Of a DNA stretch of 64,000 nt, positions 1-9,317 are shown in pieces (within the stretch, counting starts at the first letter, position 1; each line of letters begins with the position of its first letter). The position numbers and the translations under genes were made by a program. Below the pieces are notes generated by a model. The model saw nothing but the letters and a program-made list of their open reading frames with translations. It searched no databases and was not told where the DNA came from. The stretch is from Actinoplanes solisilvae (lineage in GTDB: Bacteria > Actinomycetota > Actinomycetes > Mycobacteriales > Micromonosporaceae): NCBI RefSeq assembly GCF_003999975.1, contig NZ_RJAC01000001.1, positions 1,240,001-1,304,000 on the forward strand, read 5' to 3'.

Positions 1-2438
1 CGCCCGGCGATCGGACCGGTGAAGCCCGGCTCGATCTGGCCCCGGCCCTGCCCGCCGACCCGGCCGAACTCGATGCCGGTGTCGTCGTAGGGCCGCGGCG
101 TGAAGCCCCACGGCCGGCCGGCGACGGTCAGCCGCACCCGGTGCTCAGCGCTGACGAACACGAGCGAGCCGGTGGTGTAACGGTCCCAGGTCGCCGTGCC
201 GCGTTCCAGCGTGATGGTCACCGTCGCGGTCGCGCCCGGCTTCACCGAGAACGTACGCGGACTGACTGTGACCTTCATGCCGTCGAGCCCGTCGACCCGT
301 GCCGTGTAGGTCTCGGTGCGGGAGCCGACGTTCGTCAACCGCCGCGTGAGCCGCACCGGCTTGGTCCCGTCGTACTCGCGCAGCGCGATCGACGGCAGGT
401 TGATCTCCTTGCCGTCCGGCACGGCGGCGGTGGCGAACGCGGTGAGCTCGGCCGCGGACGGCTCGATCACCAGGCCCGGATCGGCCGCCTCGCGCGGTTG
501 CGGCCGGCCCGAGCCCTGCTTCAGCGGGCTGGACGTGCCCCGGGTGTCGGTCGCCGTGGTGCGCAGAGCCGAGGCGGTGGCGCCGGGCGACCACTTCGGG
601 TTACGAGCACGCAGCACAGCGGCCATGCCGGCCACGTGCGGGGCGGCCATCGAGGTTCCCGAGTACGCGTCGAAGAGCCGGCCGCCGCCCATCGGCGACA
701 CCGCGGCGACGACGTCGACGCCGTCCGCGACCAGGTCGGGCTTCTGCAGTCCGGTGTGGACCTGGTCGGGGCCGTAGGACGACAGCCCGGCGACGCTGGG
801 CAGCCCGACGAGGCTGCTGCCGTCGCCGCCGGTGACCAGGGCCGCGGTTCCGTCGGTGCGGTGCGCCCACAGGTAGTTGAACAGCCGACCGGCCTGCTCG
901 GCGCTCCACAGATAAATGGCCGGGAAGTCGTAGATGACGTTGAGCCGCGCGTTGCCGGTCGACTGGAACAGCACGATGCCGGCCCCGCCCTTGGCCTTGA
1001 CCTCTTCGACGGCCTCTCCCGCGCTGTGGAAGTCACAGGCCACGATCTTGCCCTTGATCTTGGCGGGGTCGAGGCTGCCGCCCCAGCAGAACTGCGCGCC
1101 GTCCTGCGGCGACCCGGCCTGGTCGGCGAAGACGATCGGGGTGCTGCGCTTCGACGGCAGGACGTCCATCGAGGTGCCGACGATGCTGGTGCCGTCGCCG
1201 AGGCGTACGGTCGCCTCGTTGGACCTCTCGACGGTCGCGCCCACGGTGGTCACCCACGGCTCGGTGTTGCTGACCATGCCCGACCAGCCGTCGTTGCCGG
1301 CCGACGCCGCGACGAAGACGCCGGCGAGATAGGCGTTGAGGAAGGCGTTCCCGATCGGGCTGTTGGGCTGGTAGTCGCCGTACGCGTTGCCGATCGAATA
1401 GTTGATCACCTGGACGCCGTCGGCGACGGCCGCGTCGATCGCCGCGATGATGTCGGCGTCGAAGCCGGAACCACCCCACAGGGCCTTGTAAACGGCGATC
1501 TGGGCGTCCGGGGCCACGCCGGAGATCGGACCGAGGTCGCGGCCGAGCACCATGGCGTGGTCGACGGGCAGGCCCGCGGCGGTCGAGGCGGTGTGGGTGC
1601 CGTGGCCCTGCATGTCGCGGGCCGAGAGGATCTCGCCCTCGGGCAGCGAGCCATAGGCGCCCAGCCAGGCGTCGGCGAAGTAGCGCGCGCCGACGATCTT
1701 GCCGTTGCAAGCGGTGACGGGGAAACCGTCGCCGGTCTGGCAGGTGCCGCGCCAGCCCTTGGGGGCGGGCATCTTGGCGGCGAAGGAGGCGCTCTCCGGC
1801 CAGATGCCGGTGTCGATCACGCCGACGACGACGCCGCTGCCCTTGCCCCGGCCTTTGTCGCCCGTCTGCTGCTGCGCGGTTGCCGCGGGGGTGGTGGGCT
1901 TCGGTGCGGGTGTCGCCGCGTCGGCCTTGACGAGACGCGAAGGTGTCACGGCCGCGACCCGGGGGTCCTTGGCCAGGGCGGTCGCTTGCGCGGCGGTGAG
2001 CTCGGCGGCGAACCCGTTGAACGCGGTGGTGTAGGTCTGGCGGGCCTTGACGCCCAGGTCGGTGAGCAGGTCACGCTGGGTCTCGCCTAGATGCCGGCGA
2101 TAGTTCTCGGCCGCGGTGGAGTGCGGCTCGAGCTCTTGGCCGGCGGCGGGTCTGGTCGCGGCCAGACCGCTGACCCCGCCGGCGTACGAGGTGACGGGCG
2201 CTTCCCGGAGGCGCACGACATAGTGCCCGTCGATCGGCTTGGGCTGGGCCGCGGTGCGGTGGGCGGCGCCCCCGGTGAGGGTGGCCGGGGTGCGGTCGGA
2301 ACGGCCGAGTCCCAGGTCGGGCAGGTCGCCGGGTCGGGCCGAGGCGGGCCCGGCGACCCCGAGACCGGCGATGGTGGTGGTGAGAACGGTGACTACGGAC
2401 GCCGCGAGTAACCGGCGTCGTCGAAGGCTTTTGGCCAC
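1..2438 (-). CDS. Secreted S8 subtilisin-like serine protease, C-terminus beyond window
   Basis: About 812 residues are visible and the 3' end lies outside the window. The GTG start at 2438 follows a GGGG Shine-Dalgarno about 5 nt upstream. An Arg-rich n-region and a hydrophobic stretch ending near ASA form a signal peptide. An inhibitor I9-type propeptide follows (HYVVRL...ELTAAQ). The catalytic triad is visible as VIDTGIWPES (Asp), GHGTHTAST (His) and GTSMAAPHVAG (Ser). A protease-associated (PA) domain sits between His and Ser (ACDFHSAGEA region), and a fibronectin-like C-terminal domain follows (LTNVGSRTETYTARV). This order matches the cucumisin/S8A secreted proteases. Expected role: extracellular protein degradation after autoprocessing. 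The family call is firm; the substrate is unknown. Confidence 0.93.
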   Translation of the reverse strand, partial: MAKSLRRRRLLAASVVTVLTTTIAGLGVAGPASARPGDLPDLGLGRSDRTPATLTGGAAHRTAAQPKPIDGHYVVRLREAPVTSYAGGVSGLAATRPAAGQELEPHSTAAENYRRHLGETQRDLLTDLGVKARQTYTTAFNGFAAELTAAQATALAKDPRVAAVTPSRLVKADAATPAPKPTTPAATAQQQTGDKGRGKGSGVVVGVIDTGIWPESASFAAKMPAPKGWRGTCQTGDGFPVTACNGKIVGARYFADAWLGAYGSLPEGEILSARDMQGHGTHTASTAAGLPVDHAMVLGRDLGPISGVAPDAQIAVYKALWGGSGFDADIIAAIDAAVADGVQVINYSIGNAYGDYQPNSPIGNAFLNAYLAGVFVAASAGNDGWSGMVSNTEPWVTTVGATVERSNEATVRLGDGTSIVGTSMDVLPSKRSTPIVFADQAGSPQDGAQFCWGGSLDPAKIKGKIVACDFHSAGEAVEEVKAKGGAGIVLFQSTGNARLNVIYDFPAIYLWSAEQAGRLFNYLWAHRTDGTAALVTGGDGSSLVGLPSVAGLSSYGPDQVHTGLQKPDLVADGVDVVAAVSPMGGGRLFDAYSGTSMAAPHVAGMAAVLRARNPKWSPGATASALRTTATDTRGTSSPLKQGSGRPQPREAADPGLVIEPSAAELTAFATAAVPDGKEINLPSIALREYDGTKPVRLTRRLTNVGSRTETYTARVDGLDGMKVTVSPRTFSVKPGATATVTITLERGTATWDRYTTGSLVFVSAEHRVRLTVAGRPWGFTPRPYDDTGIEFGRVGGQGRGQIEPGFTGPIAG

Positions 2439-2555
2439 GAGTCCCCTATCGAGTCAGCGATGGATGCAAATACATCCACAGCCAACCCTTGACCGGTTAA
2501 GTAGCGGTCGCATGATCATCACAATTGATGTTCGTGTTACTGAGGCGTCGAAGCG

Positions 2556-2591
2556 GAAGCCCCCGCCTCCGCAACCGGAGACGGGGGCTTC
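2556..2591 (-). terminator. Rho-independent-type hairpin after the nuclease/nucleotidase gene
   Basis: A near-perfect inverted repeat (gaagcccccgcctcc / ggagacgggggcttc with a 6-nt loop) lies 14 nt beyond the stop codon of the minus-strand gene that ends at 2605. Confidence 0.8.
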
Positions 2592-2604
2592 GAAATGTGC
2601 GCTA

Positions 2605-5600
2605 CTACTTAGTGATCTTCACGGTGTAGGTCTGGGTCGCCGCGGTGTTACCCGCCCGGTCGACCGCCGTGTAGCCGACCTTCAGCGTGCCCTTCTCGAC
2701 TCCCTTGACCCCGACGCTCCACACGCCGAAGAGCGGGAACGGCGTGTCGGTCAGCACCTTGGCCCGCGCTGCCGCGTCCGTCTGCGACGCCGCCTTGACC
2801 CACTTCGCGCCGTCGTAGAAGTGCCACTTGCCCGACCGTTCCTGGATCAGCGTGACCCGCACCTGGGCCGCGCCGAGCCCCTTGTCACTGACCGTCCCCG
2901 CGACGGCCTTCCACGACGACGCCTCGCCCGGCTTGCGCGGCACGTCCAGCGAGACCACCGGCGCGAACGTGTCCGCCGTGACCTTCACCGAGCCGACCGC
3001 GACCGCCTTGCCCGCTCCCGCGGCGTTGTACGGCGTGGCCGTCACCGCGAACGTGCCGGCCGAAGCATAGGTGTGCGCCACCAGCGCCCCGTTCGCCGAC
3101 ATGGTCGCCGACACGCCGTCGCCCCAGTTCACGACGATCTTGCCAGCACCGTCCACCTTGCTCACCGCGAGCACGGTGAACTGCGAGGCCCAGATCGACC
3201 GCGGCTCCAGCAGGTACTTACCCGGCTGCGCCTTCACGGTCACGACCGCCGAACCCTGGAACGTCGCCGGAGCCGTGTTGCCCGCCTCGTCCGTGAGCTG
3301 CACCGACACGGTGTACGAGCCAACCGCGGCGTAAACGTGGGTCAGCCCCTCCGACGTGGTGCCGTCACCCCAGTTCACCACCCTCTTGATCTTGTCGGTG
3401 GGGGTGACGTCGTCACCGAGCGCCACCTGCGTCAACGTCACCGTCTGCCCCGGCCAGAGAGCCCGAGCACCGAGCGTGAAGGTGCCCGTCGGCGGCGTAC
3501 CGTCGAGGACTCCCGGCGTGCTGCGCGGGGCCGGGTCGGCCGTGATCGGCGAGTTCGCCGCGAAGTAGTTGACCAGCATCGTCAGGTCGTTGTCGCCGGT
3601 CGTGACGCGGTTGGTGCCCTGGCCGAGCGTCAGGAAGTTGTCCCCACCCGCGGCCAGGAACGAGTTGCTCGTGACCCGATAGGTTCCCGCCGGGTCGAGC
3701 ACCACGCCGTTCAGACGCAGGGACGACGCGATGATCCGCGATCCCTGAGGCCGGCTGACGTCGTACGAGTAGGTCAGCCCCTTCGACACGCCGAGGTGCA
3801 GCACCGGACGGGACGCCCCGGCCGGCTGCCACTGCTCCTCGAGCACCTGCTTGATCTGCGCCCCCGTCAGCGTCTGGGTGACGACGTCGTTGGCGAACGG
3901 CTGCACCGAGAACGCACCCGCGTACGTGATCGTGCCGTCGGCGCCGTACAGCAGGTCGGCCCGCAGCCCGCCCGGGTTCATGAACGCGATCTGCGCCCCG
4001 CCCCGGCCCGGCGCGCTGGTTTGGTCGCGCTGCACGTCGGCGATGAAGTTGCCCAGCACCGATTCCGCACCACGGTCCTCGGCGCCCGCGCTGGTGTAGG
4101 CCCGCTTGATGTCCGCCGTGATCTTGCCGAGCGGCTGCTTGCCGAGCTCGTCGGCGGTCACCTTGGCCTGCGCCACGATCGCCGCCACCGACGCGTTCGC
4201 CGGGTAGCCGTTCACGTTCAGCAGTTCGGCCGTCGACGCGGTGACCGACTTGCTGGCCGGGTCGTACGTGAGCACGGCCTTGCCGAGCCGCAGACCGTAG
4301 TCCTCGGCCTGGATCACCGGACGGGTCCGGTCGGTGCCCGGGATCGGCACCTGGAAGGCGTACGGCTGGTGGGTGTGCCCGCTGAAGATCGCGTCGATCT
4401 CGGGGCTGACCCGCGTGAAGTCACCGAAGACCGGGTCGGCCTGCAGCGCCGCCGCCGAGCTGATGTTCTCGGTCGCCGCGCCCTCATGGGCCAGCAGCAC
4501 GAGTACGTCGGCCTCGCCGTTGCTCGCGTCGCCGTCGGAGAGCTGCGCGGCCAGGGTGTTGGCCTCGGCGACCGGGTCACGGAACTCGACCCCGGCGATG
4601 CCGTCCGGGCTGACCAGTGACGCGGTCTGCTCGGTGACCACGCCGATGTAGCCGACGTTGACGCCGCCCAGGCTCTGCACGCTGCAGCCCGGCAGCACCC
4701 GCTGCCCGTCCTTGTAGACGTTGGCCCCCAGCAAGGGGAACTTCGCCCGCGACGAGACCCGTCCGAGCAGATCAGCGAGCCCCTTGTCGAGCTCGTGGTT
4801 GCCGACCGCGGAGACGGCCAGGTCACCGGCGTTCAGCGCGTCGATCGTCGGGTTGTCGCCGTCGATCGCCGAGATGAACGTGGACGCGCCGATGTTGTCG
4901 CCCGCCGAGATCCACGCCGTGTTCGGGTTGGCCGCCCGCAGCTGGTCGACCATCCCGACGAGCTGGGCCGCCCCGCCGTTGCCGGCGGTGGGCTGCTCGA
5001 GCCGTCCGTGGAAGTCGTTGATGCTCAGCAACTGCAGGTCGACGGGGCCGGCCGCGGCGGTGCGCAGCCCGACCACGACCGGGTCGTGGTCGCTGGCTCG
5101 ATACGGACCGTCGTCGTAGAAGCCCGCGTACCCGTCGTACTGGTAGGCGAACGACTCGACCGAGTTGATGTTCCAGACGTCCACGCCGGTAACGCGCTTG
5201 GCCAGCGAGGCGCTGCCGATCGCGTGGTCCAGCGACCCCGACTCACCACCGAAGACGTACGACGACTGGTCGGCGCTCGCCAGCGACGAGTACCCGGCGT
5301 CGTAGAGGACCTGCATCGGGTCCTCGTGCGTGTAGGAGTTGAAGTCGCCCAGCAGCAGCACCTCGTCGCTGCCGAGCTGCTCGACGAAGCTCGCCAGCGC
5401 GGCGGCCTGCCGCTTCCGATCCCCGTTGTACGCCCCCTGCCCGTCCCCGGTGTCGACGTTGTCACCGGTCGGCGGCGTCGAGTCGCTCTTCGACTTGAGG
5501 TGATTCGCGACGACCGTGAACGTGGCCGACCCGGCGGTGAACGTCTGCGCGATCGGCTCGCGGGCGTTCGACCACACCGACTCGTCGTTCACCGATCGCG

Positions 5601-7368
5601 ACGCGCCCTTCGGGGTCACCGCGCCCGGCTTGAAGATGATCGCCGTCGTGATGAAGTCCTGCTGGGCGGCCTCCGGCAGCTCGGCCGGGGAGCGTACGTA
5701 GTCCCAGGTGCCCGCGCCGTCGACCGCGTTGAGCGCGCCGACCAGCGTGCGCAGCGCGACCTGCGGGTCGTTCGGCTCGAATCGGACCGAGTTCTCGATC
5801 TCCATGAGTGCGACCACGTCGGCGTCCAGCGCGCTGATCGCCGAGACGATCTTCGCCTGCTGCTTGACCAGTGCGGCCGCGTTCGTCGCCCCGCGGGCCT
5901 CGCCGCCGAAGTGGACGAAGTAGTTGAGCACGTTGAAGCTGGCCACCCGCACATCGCCGCCGACGTTCACCGGAGACGCCGTACGCGGGTTGGTGTCCTT
6001 GAAGGTCGTGCCGGTGTCGCCCGGCGTGGCCGGCTGCAGGCGCCACTCGCTGAAGCCGAAGCTCAGCACGCCCGGACCGAACTTCTCCACGGTGTCGCCG
6101 ACCCGGATCGGGTCGTCGGCCTTCAGGTAGGCCGGCGGCAGTCCCGCGGTCGAGAGGTTCGTGGTGCGACCGTCGTCGAGCAGGATCCGGCGCGCCTTGT
6201 TGGCCGCCTTCACCTGCGCGGCCTCGGCGCTGCCCGGACGGGCCAGGTCGGTCGGGATGCGGGCGGCCTCGTTGCCCGCGGCCAGGATCACCTCGCCGTA
6301 GCGGTTGGTGTTGAAGACATCCGAGACCGTGTACGCCCCCACGGGCGCGACCAGCATCGACTCGACCGACTCGCGTGCCGCGTCGTCCAGCGGCAGGCTC
6401 AACGCCACCGGTGCCGGAAGGGCCACCCCGGTCGCGCAGCGCTGCGTGTCGGTGCGCGCGGCGGTGGTCAACTCGGTGAGCCCGTTGAACTCGCTGACGG
6501 TCGCCGTGACCCGAACCTGGTCGCCGATCGTCACCGAGGGCGCGTTGGCGGTGTTCGTGCCGAAGTAGACGAAGACGCCGTCCGAGGCCGTGCCGCTCGC
6601 GACCGGGCGTTCGCCACCGCTGCCCGCGGTCTGCACGTAGACGCCGTTGTAACCGCCGGCACGGTGGTCGGCCGTCACGATGCCCTCGACGGTGACCTTG
6701 CTGCCGGCCAGCGGCGTGTCCGCGCCCGTGCCCTGCACCTGCGCGATCGTGTTGGTCACCGCGGTGGTGCAGTCCTCGGGGTCGCCCGGCTCCTCCGGCG
6801 GCGGCCCGTCCGCGTTCAGCGCGCCGAAGCTGGCCGTGGCCGGGGTCCGCCAGACGCCGTCGATCTTCTGCAGCGACTGCCCGACCGGGGTCGAGTCGAT
6901 CTCGGAGACTCCGATGTCCACGCTGGCCCGCCCGGAGGCCGGCCCGCCGGTGGCCGTCATGACGCCCTCGTAGCTGAGGAACTCGGCCACCGAGCCGTCC
7001 GGCTTGACCAGCGCGACGCCGTCGGGCGCGCCGTTCTGAACGCCGTTCGCGGGATAGGTCTGCACGACCACGCCGGCCGCCGGGACCGCGCCGCTGAGCG
7101 TGGCCGTGTTGTAGACGGCGCCACCACTGCCGTTGTAGAGGACGATCTGCCAGCCGGTCAGGTCGAAGCCGGCCGGGGCCTGCACCTCGATCGCCTCACC
7201 GCTGTCGGTGCCGGCGTTGTCGTAGTGGATCTCGCTGAGGAAGGGGTCGCCGGGTTCGGCGGCCACGGCCGGGCCGGCCAGGCTCACGCCGACGACGGTC
7301 GCGAGCGCGGCCGCGCCGATCGCTCGCAGGGCCGCCGTGGGCGGACCGCCGCGCGAATATCGATACAT
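2605..7368 (-). CDS. Secreted multidomain ExeM/NucH-like endonuclease plus 5'-nucleotidase with PKD domains
   Basis: 1587 residues with an ATG start preceded by GGAGG. A signal peptide ending in AVAAEP is followed by a lamin-tail domain (about 40-160), an OB-like region, and an endonuclease/exonuclease/phosphatase domain (VASFNVLNYF, ALMEIEN, LLGDFNSY, SDHDPVVV). Next comes a calcineurin-type metallophosphoesterase (NDFHGRLE, GDNIGAS, GNHELDKG, SGHTHQPY) with its 5'-nucleotidase C-terminal domain, then two PKD/Ig-like domains. The first half should cut extracellular DNA and the second should dephosphorylate nucleotides, so one secreted enzyme could turn DNA into nucleosides and phosphate. All key motifs look intact. 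Phosphate regulation is plausible, but I saw no PHO box that I trust. Confidence 0.93.
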   Translation of the reverse strand: MYRYSRGGPPTAALRAIGAAALATVVGVSLAGPAVAAEPGDPFLSEIHYDNAGTDSGEAIEVQAPAGFDLTGWQIVLYNGSGGAVYNTATLSGAVPAAGVVVQTYPANGVQNGAPDGVALVKPDGSVAEFLSYEGVMTATGGPASGRASVDIGVSEIDSTPVGQSLQKIDGVWRTPATASFGALNADGPPPEEPGDPEDCTTAVTNTIAQVQGTGADTPLAGSKVTVEGIVTADHRAGGYNGVYVQTAGSGGERPVASGTASDGVFVYFGTNTANAPSVTIGDQVRVTATVSEFNGLTELTTAARTDTQRCATGVALPAPVALSLPLDDAARESVESMLVAPVGAYTVSDVFNTNRYGEVILAAGNEAARIPTDLARPGSAEAAQVKAANKARRILLDDGRTTNLSTAGLPPAYLKADDPIRVGDTVEKFGPGVLSFGFSEWRLQPATPGDTGTTFKDTNPRTASPVNVGGDVRVASFNVLNYFVHFGGEARGATNAAALVKQQAKIVSAISALDADVVALMEIENSVRFEPNDPQVALRTLVGALNAVDGAGTWDYVRSPAELPEAAQQDFITTAIIFKPGAVTPKGASRSVNDESVWSNAREPIAQTFTAGSATFTVVANHLKSKSDSTPPTGDNVDTGDGQGAYNGDRKRQAAALASFVEQLGSDEVLLLGDFNSYTHEDPMQVLYDAGYSSLASADQSSYVFGGESGSLDHAIGSASLAKRVTGVDVWNINSVESFAYQYDGYAGFYDDGPYRASDHDPVVVGLRTAAAGPVDLQLLSINDFHGRLEQPTAGNGGAAQLVGMVDQLRAANPNTAWISAGDNIGASTFISAIDGDNPTIDALNAGDLAVSAVGNHELDKGLADLLGRVSSRAKFPLLGANVYKDGQRVLPGCSVQSLGGVNVGYIGVVTEQTASLVSPDGIAGVEFRDPVAEANTLAAQLSDGDASNGEADVLVLLAHEGAATENISSAAALQADPVFGDFTRVSPEIDAIFSGHTHQPYAFQVPIPGTDRTRPVIQAEDYGLRLGKAVLTYDPASKSVTASTAELLNVNGYPANASVAAIVAQAKVTADELGKQPLGKITADIKRAYTSAGAEDRGAESVLGNFIADVQRDQTSAPGRGGAQIAFMNPGGLRADLLYGADGTITYAGAFSVQPFANDVVTQTLTGAQIKQVLEEQWQPAGASRPVLHLGVSKGLTYSYDVSRPQGSRIIASSLRLNGVVLDPAGTYRVTSNSFLAAGGDNFLTLGQGTNRVTTGDNDLTMLVNYFAANSPITADPAPRSTPGVLDGTPPTGTFTLGARALWPGQTVTLTQVALGDDVTPTDKIKRVVNWGDGTTSEGLTHVYAAVGSYTVSVQLTDEAGNTAPATFQGSAVVTVKAQPGKYLLEPRSIWASQFTVLAVSKVDGAGKIVVNWGDGVSATMSANGALVAHTYASAGTFAVTATPYNAAGAGKAVAVGSVKVTADTFAPVVSLDVPRKPGEASSWKAVAGTVSDKGLGAAQVRVTLIQERSGKWHFYDGAKWVKAASQTDAAARAKVLTDTPFPLFGVWSVGVKGVEKGTLKVGYTAVDRAGNTAATQTYTVKITK

Positions 7369-7486
7369 CGAAAATTACCTCCGGAGAAGGCGAATAGCCG
7401 GAGGCTAGATTTCGTGCGTGACGATCGATTCTCTTTACGGTAACGAGTAAGCAATGCCCGGGTTTTTATTGTTCGTTTCTGTACCA

Positions 7487-7521
7487 ACGGCCCCGCCTTC
7501 CGCACGGGAAGACGAGGCCGT
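7487..7521 (-). terminator. Hairpin terminator after the MFS gene
   Basis: A 15-bp stem (acggccccgccttcc / gggaagacgaggccgt, 4-nt loop) sits 20 nt past the stop codon of the minus-strand MFS gene. Confidence 0.75.
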
Positions 7522-7540
7522 CGATGTGTATTTATCGAAC

Positions 7541-9115
7541 TCAGTGCATCATGATCGGCGTATCGACCGCGGGCTCGCCGGGAGCGCCCGAGACCGGGGC
7601 CGGGCGACGCTTGCGCGGCAGGAACGCGATCGGGATGAACGTGGCCAGCACCAACGCGAAGCCGACCCAGAACGTGGTCGCGAACGAGTCGGCCGCGAAC
7701 TGCAGACCCCGCTCGATGACCTGCGCGGGCAGCGGGATCTGGGCCCCCTGCTGTACGGCGATGGCCGCCCCGGCCTCGGTGATCGGGTCACCGGTCTGCG
7801 GGTTGGTCAGGCCCGGCACATCGGGCGAGCCGTTGAGCCGGCTGGTCAGGATCACCGACATGATCGCCGTGCCGATCGAGCCGCCGATCTGCTGCAGGAT
7901 GTTCACCAGCGTGGAGCCGCGGGCGACCTCGACCGGCTGCAACGTCCGCAGGGCCGACGTCATGATCGGCATCATCGTGCCGCCCATGCCGAGACCCATC
8001 ACGAACAGCGAGCCGCACAGGAAGACGTACGACGTATCGGTGTCGACCTGGGTGAAGCCGAAGAAACCGACCGCGATCAGCGCCATCGCGAACGGGACCG
8101 TACGCCCGACCGGGATCTTGTCGGCCAGCATGCCGGCGATCGGCATGGTCAGAACCGCACCGATGCCTTGCGGGGCCATCAGCAGACCGGCGTCGAGCGT
8201 GCCCTCGCCGCGGATCTGCAGGAAGTAGCTCGGGAAGAGCAGCCCGGCACCCATGAACGCGATGATGAAGACGAACAGCGAGAGCGACGCCACCGACAGG
8301 TTGCGGTTACGCAGCAGACGCAGGTCGAGCAGCGGGTGCTTCGGCTTGAACGAGTAGAGCACGAAGCCGATCACCAGCAGCCCGCCGACGAGCATCGTGG
8401 TCCACACCTTGGTCGCCGTGATCGTGCCCGTCTCGGGCAGCGACGAGACGCCGAAGAGGAACAGGGCCAGACCCGGCGACAGCATCAGCATGCCGACGAA
8501 GTCGAACGACTCCGACGGATGTGCCTCGTCCTTGGGCAGCGCCAGGTAGGCGTAGACCAGGGCCGCCGCGCCGATCGGCAGGTTGATCAGGAAGACCCAG
8601 TGCCAGCTCGCGACCTCGATGAGCCAGCCACCCAGGATCGGGCCGCCGATCGGGCCGAGCAGCATCGGCACACCCAGCACGGCCATCAGGCGCCCGATGC
8701 GCTCAGGGCCGGCCGCCCGGGTCATGATCGTCATGCCGATCGGCATCAACATGCCGCCGCCGAGGCCCTGCAGGACCCGGTAGGTGACGAGCTGCTCGAT
8801 CGAGCCGGCGGTCGCGCAGAGCACCGAGCCGAGCGTGAACAGCAGCAGGGCCATCATGTAGAGCCGCTTGGTGCCGAACCGATCGGCCGCCCAGCCGCTC
8901 AGCGGGATCACCGTGGCCAGCGCCAGGGTGTAGCCCGTCATCGTCCAGGCGACCTGGGCGTACGTCGCGTCGAACTCGGTCTGGAACGTCGGCAGGGCGA
9001 CGCTGACGACGGTGATGTCGAGGATCGACATGATCGCCCCGAGCACCACCACGCCGGCAATCTTGAGGACGGCGGCGTCGAGCTTGCCCGGCGGCGCGGC
9101 GGTCTGTTCGGTCAC
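7541..9115 (-). CDS. DHA2-type (EmrB/QacA) MFS drug efflux transporter
   Basis: 524 residues with a GTG start and GGGGAG about 9 nt upstream. It is a polytopic membrane protein of about 14 helices. The first helix carries the DHA2 signature ILDITVVSVALP. Motif A follows as GWAADRFGTKR, and motif C-like Gly/Pro-rich helices follow (GVPMLLGPIGGPILGGWL). Role: proton-coupled export of hydrophobic drugs or endogenous metabolites across the cytoplasmic membrane. It stands alone; no adjacent TetR or MarR regulator is present, so its control is not visible here. The 200 bases upstream hold no gene. Substrate cannot be predicted. Confidence 0.92.
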   Translation of the reverse strand: MTEQTAAPPGKLDAAVLKIAGVVVLGAIMSILDITVVSVALPTFQTEFDATYAQVAWTMTGYTLALATVIPLSGWAADRFGTKRLYMMALLLFTLGSVLCATAGSIEQLVTYRVLQGLGGGMLMPIGMTIMTRAAGPERIGRLMAVLGVPMLLGPIGGPILGGWLIEVASWHWVFLINLPIGAAALVYAYLALPKDEAHPSESFDFVGMLMLSPGLALFLFGVSSLPETGTITATKVWTTMLVGGLLVIGFVLYSFKPKHPLLDLRLLRNRNLSVASLSLFVFIIAFMGAGLLFPSYFLQIRGEGTLDAGLLMAPQGIGAVLTMPIAGMLADKIPVGRTVPFAMALIAVGFFGFTQVDTDTSYVFLCGSLFVMGLGMGGTMMPIMTSALRTLQPVEVARGSTLVNILQQIGGSIGTAIMSVILTSRLNGSPDVPGLTNPQTGDPITEAGAAIAVQQGAQIPLPAQVIERGLQFAADSFATTFWVGFALVLATFIPIAFLPRKRRPAPVSGAPGEPAVDTPIMMH

Positions 9116-9317
9116 GAGAGAACTCCCCAGCTTTCGAGCCTTTTCAGGGCATGCGCGTAGGACCCAGCGCGCAAGAAACGTTCATGCTGCCATCGCTTCG
9201 TTTCCCGAAGCATCTCGATTTCAGGATGGCACCCGCCATCCAGTCACTCCGATGTGCCTACGAATCGGCGTAAATCCGTCGCACTTTAGGTGGTTTTCGG
9301 TGTCACGGTGAGGGGGG

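Noticed and set aside
141..2090. Long plus-strand open frame opposite the subtilisin gene
   Set aside because: The minus-strand protein has a signal peptide, the full S8 triad and correct domain order; the plus-strand frame has only low-complexity Arg/Gly/Ala sequence typical of GC-rich antisense frames.
4795..7443. 882-codon plus-strand open frame opposite the nuclease gene
   Set aside because: It shows no recognisable domain and mirrors the strong reading frame on the minus strand; a GC-rich shadow.
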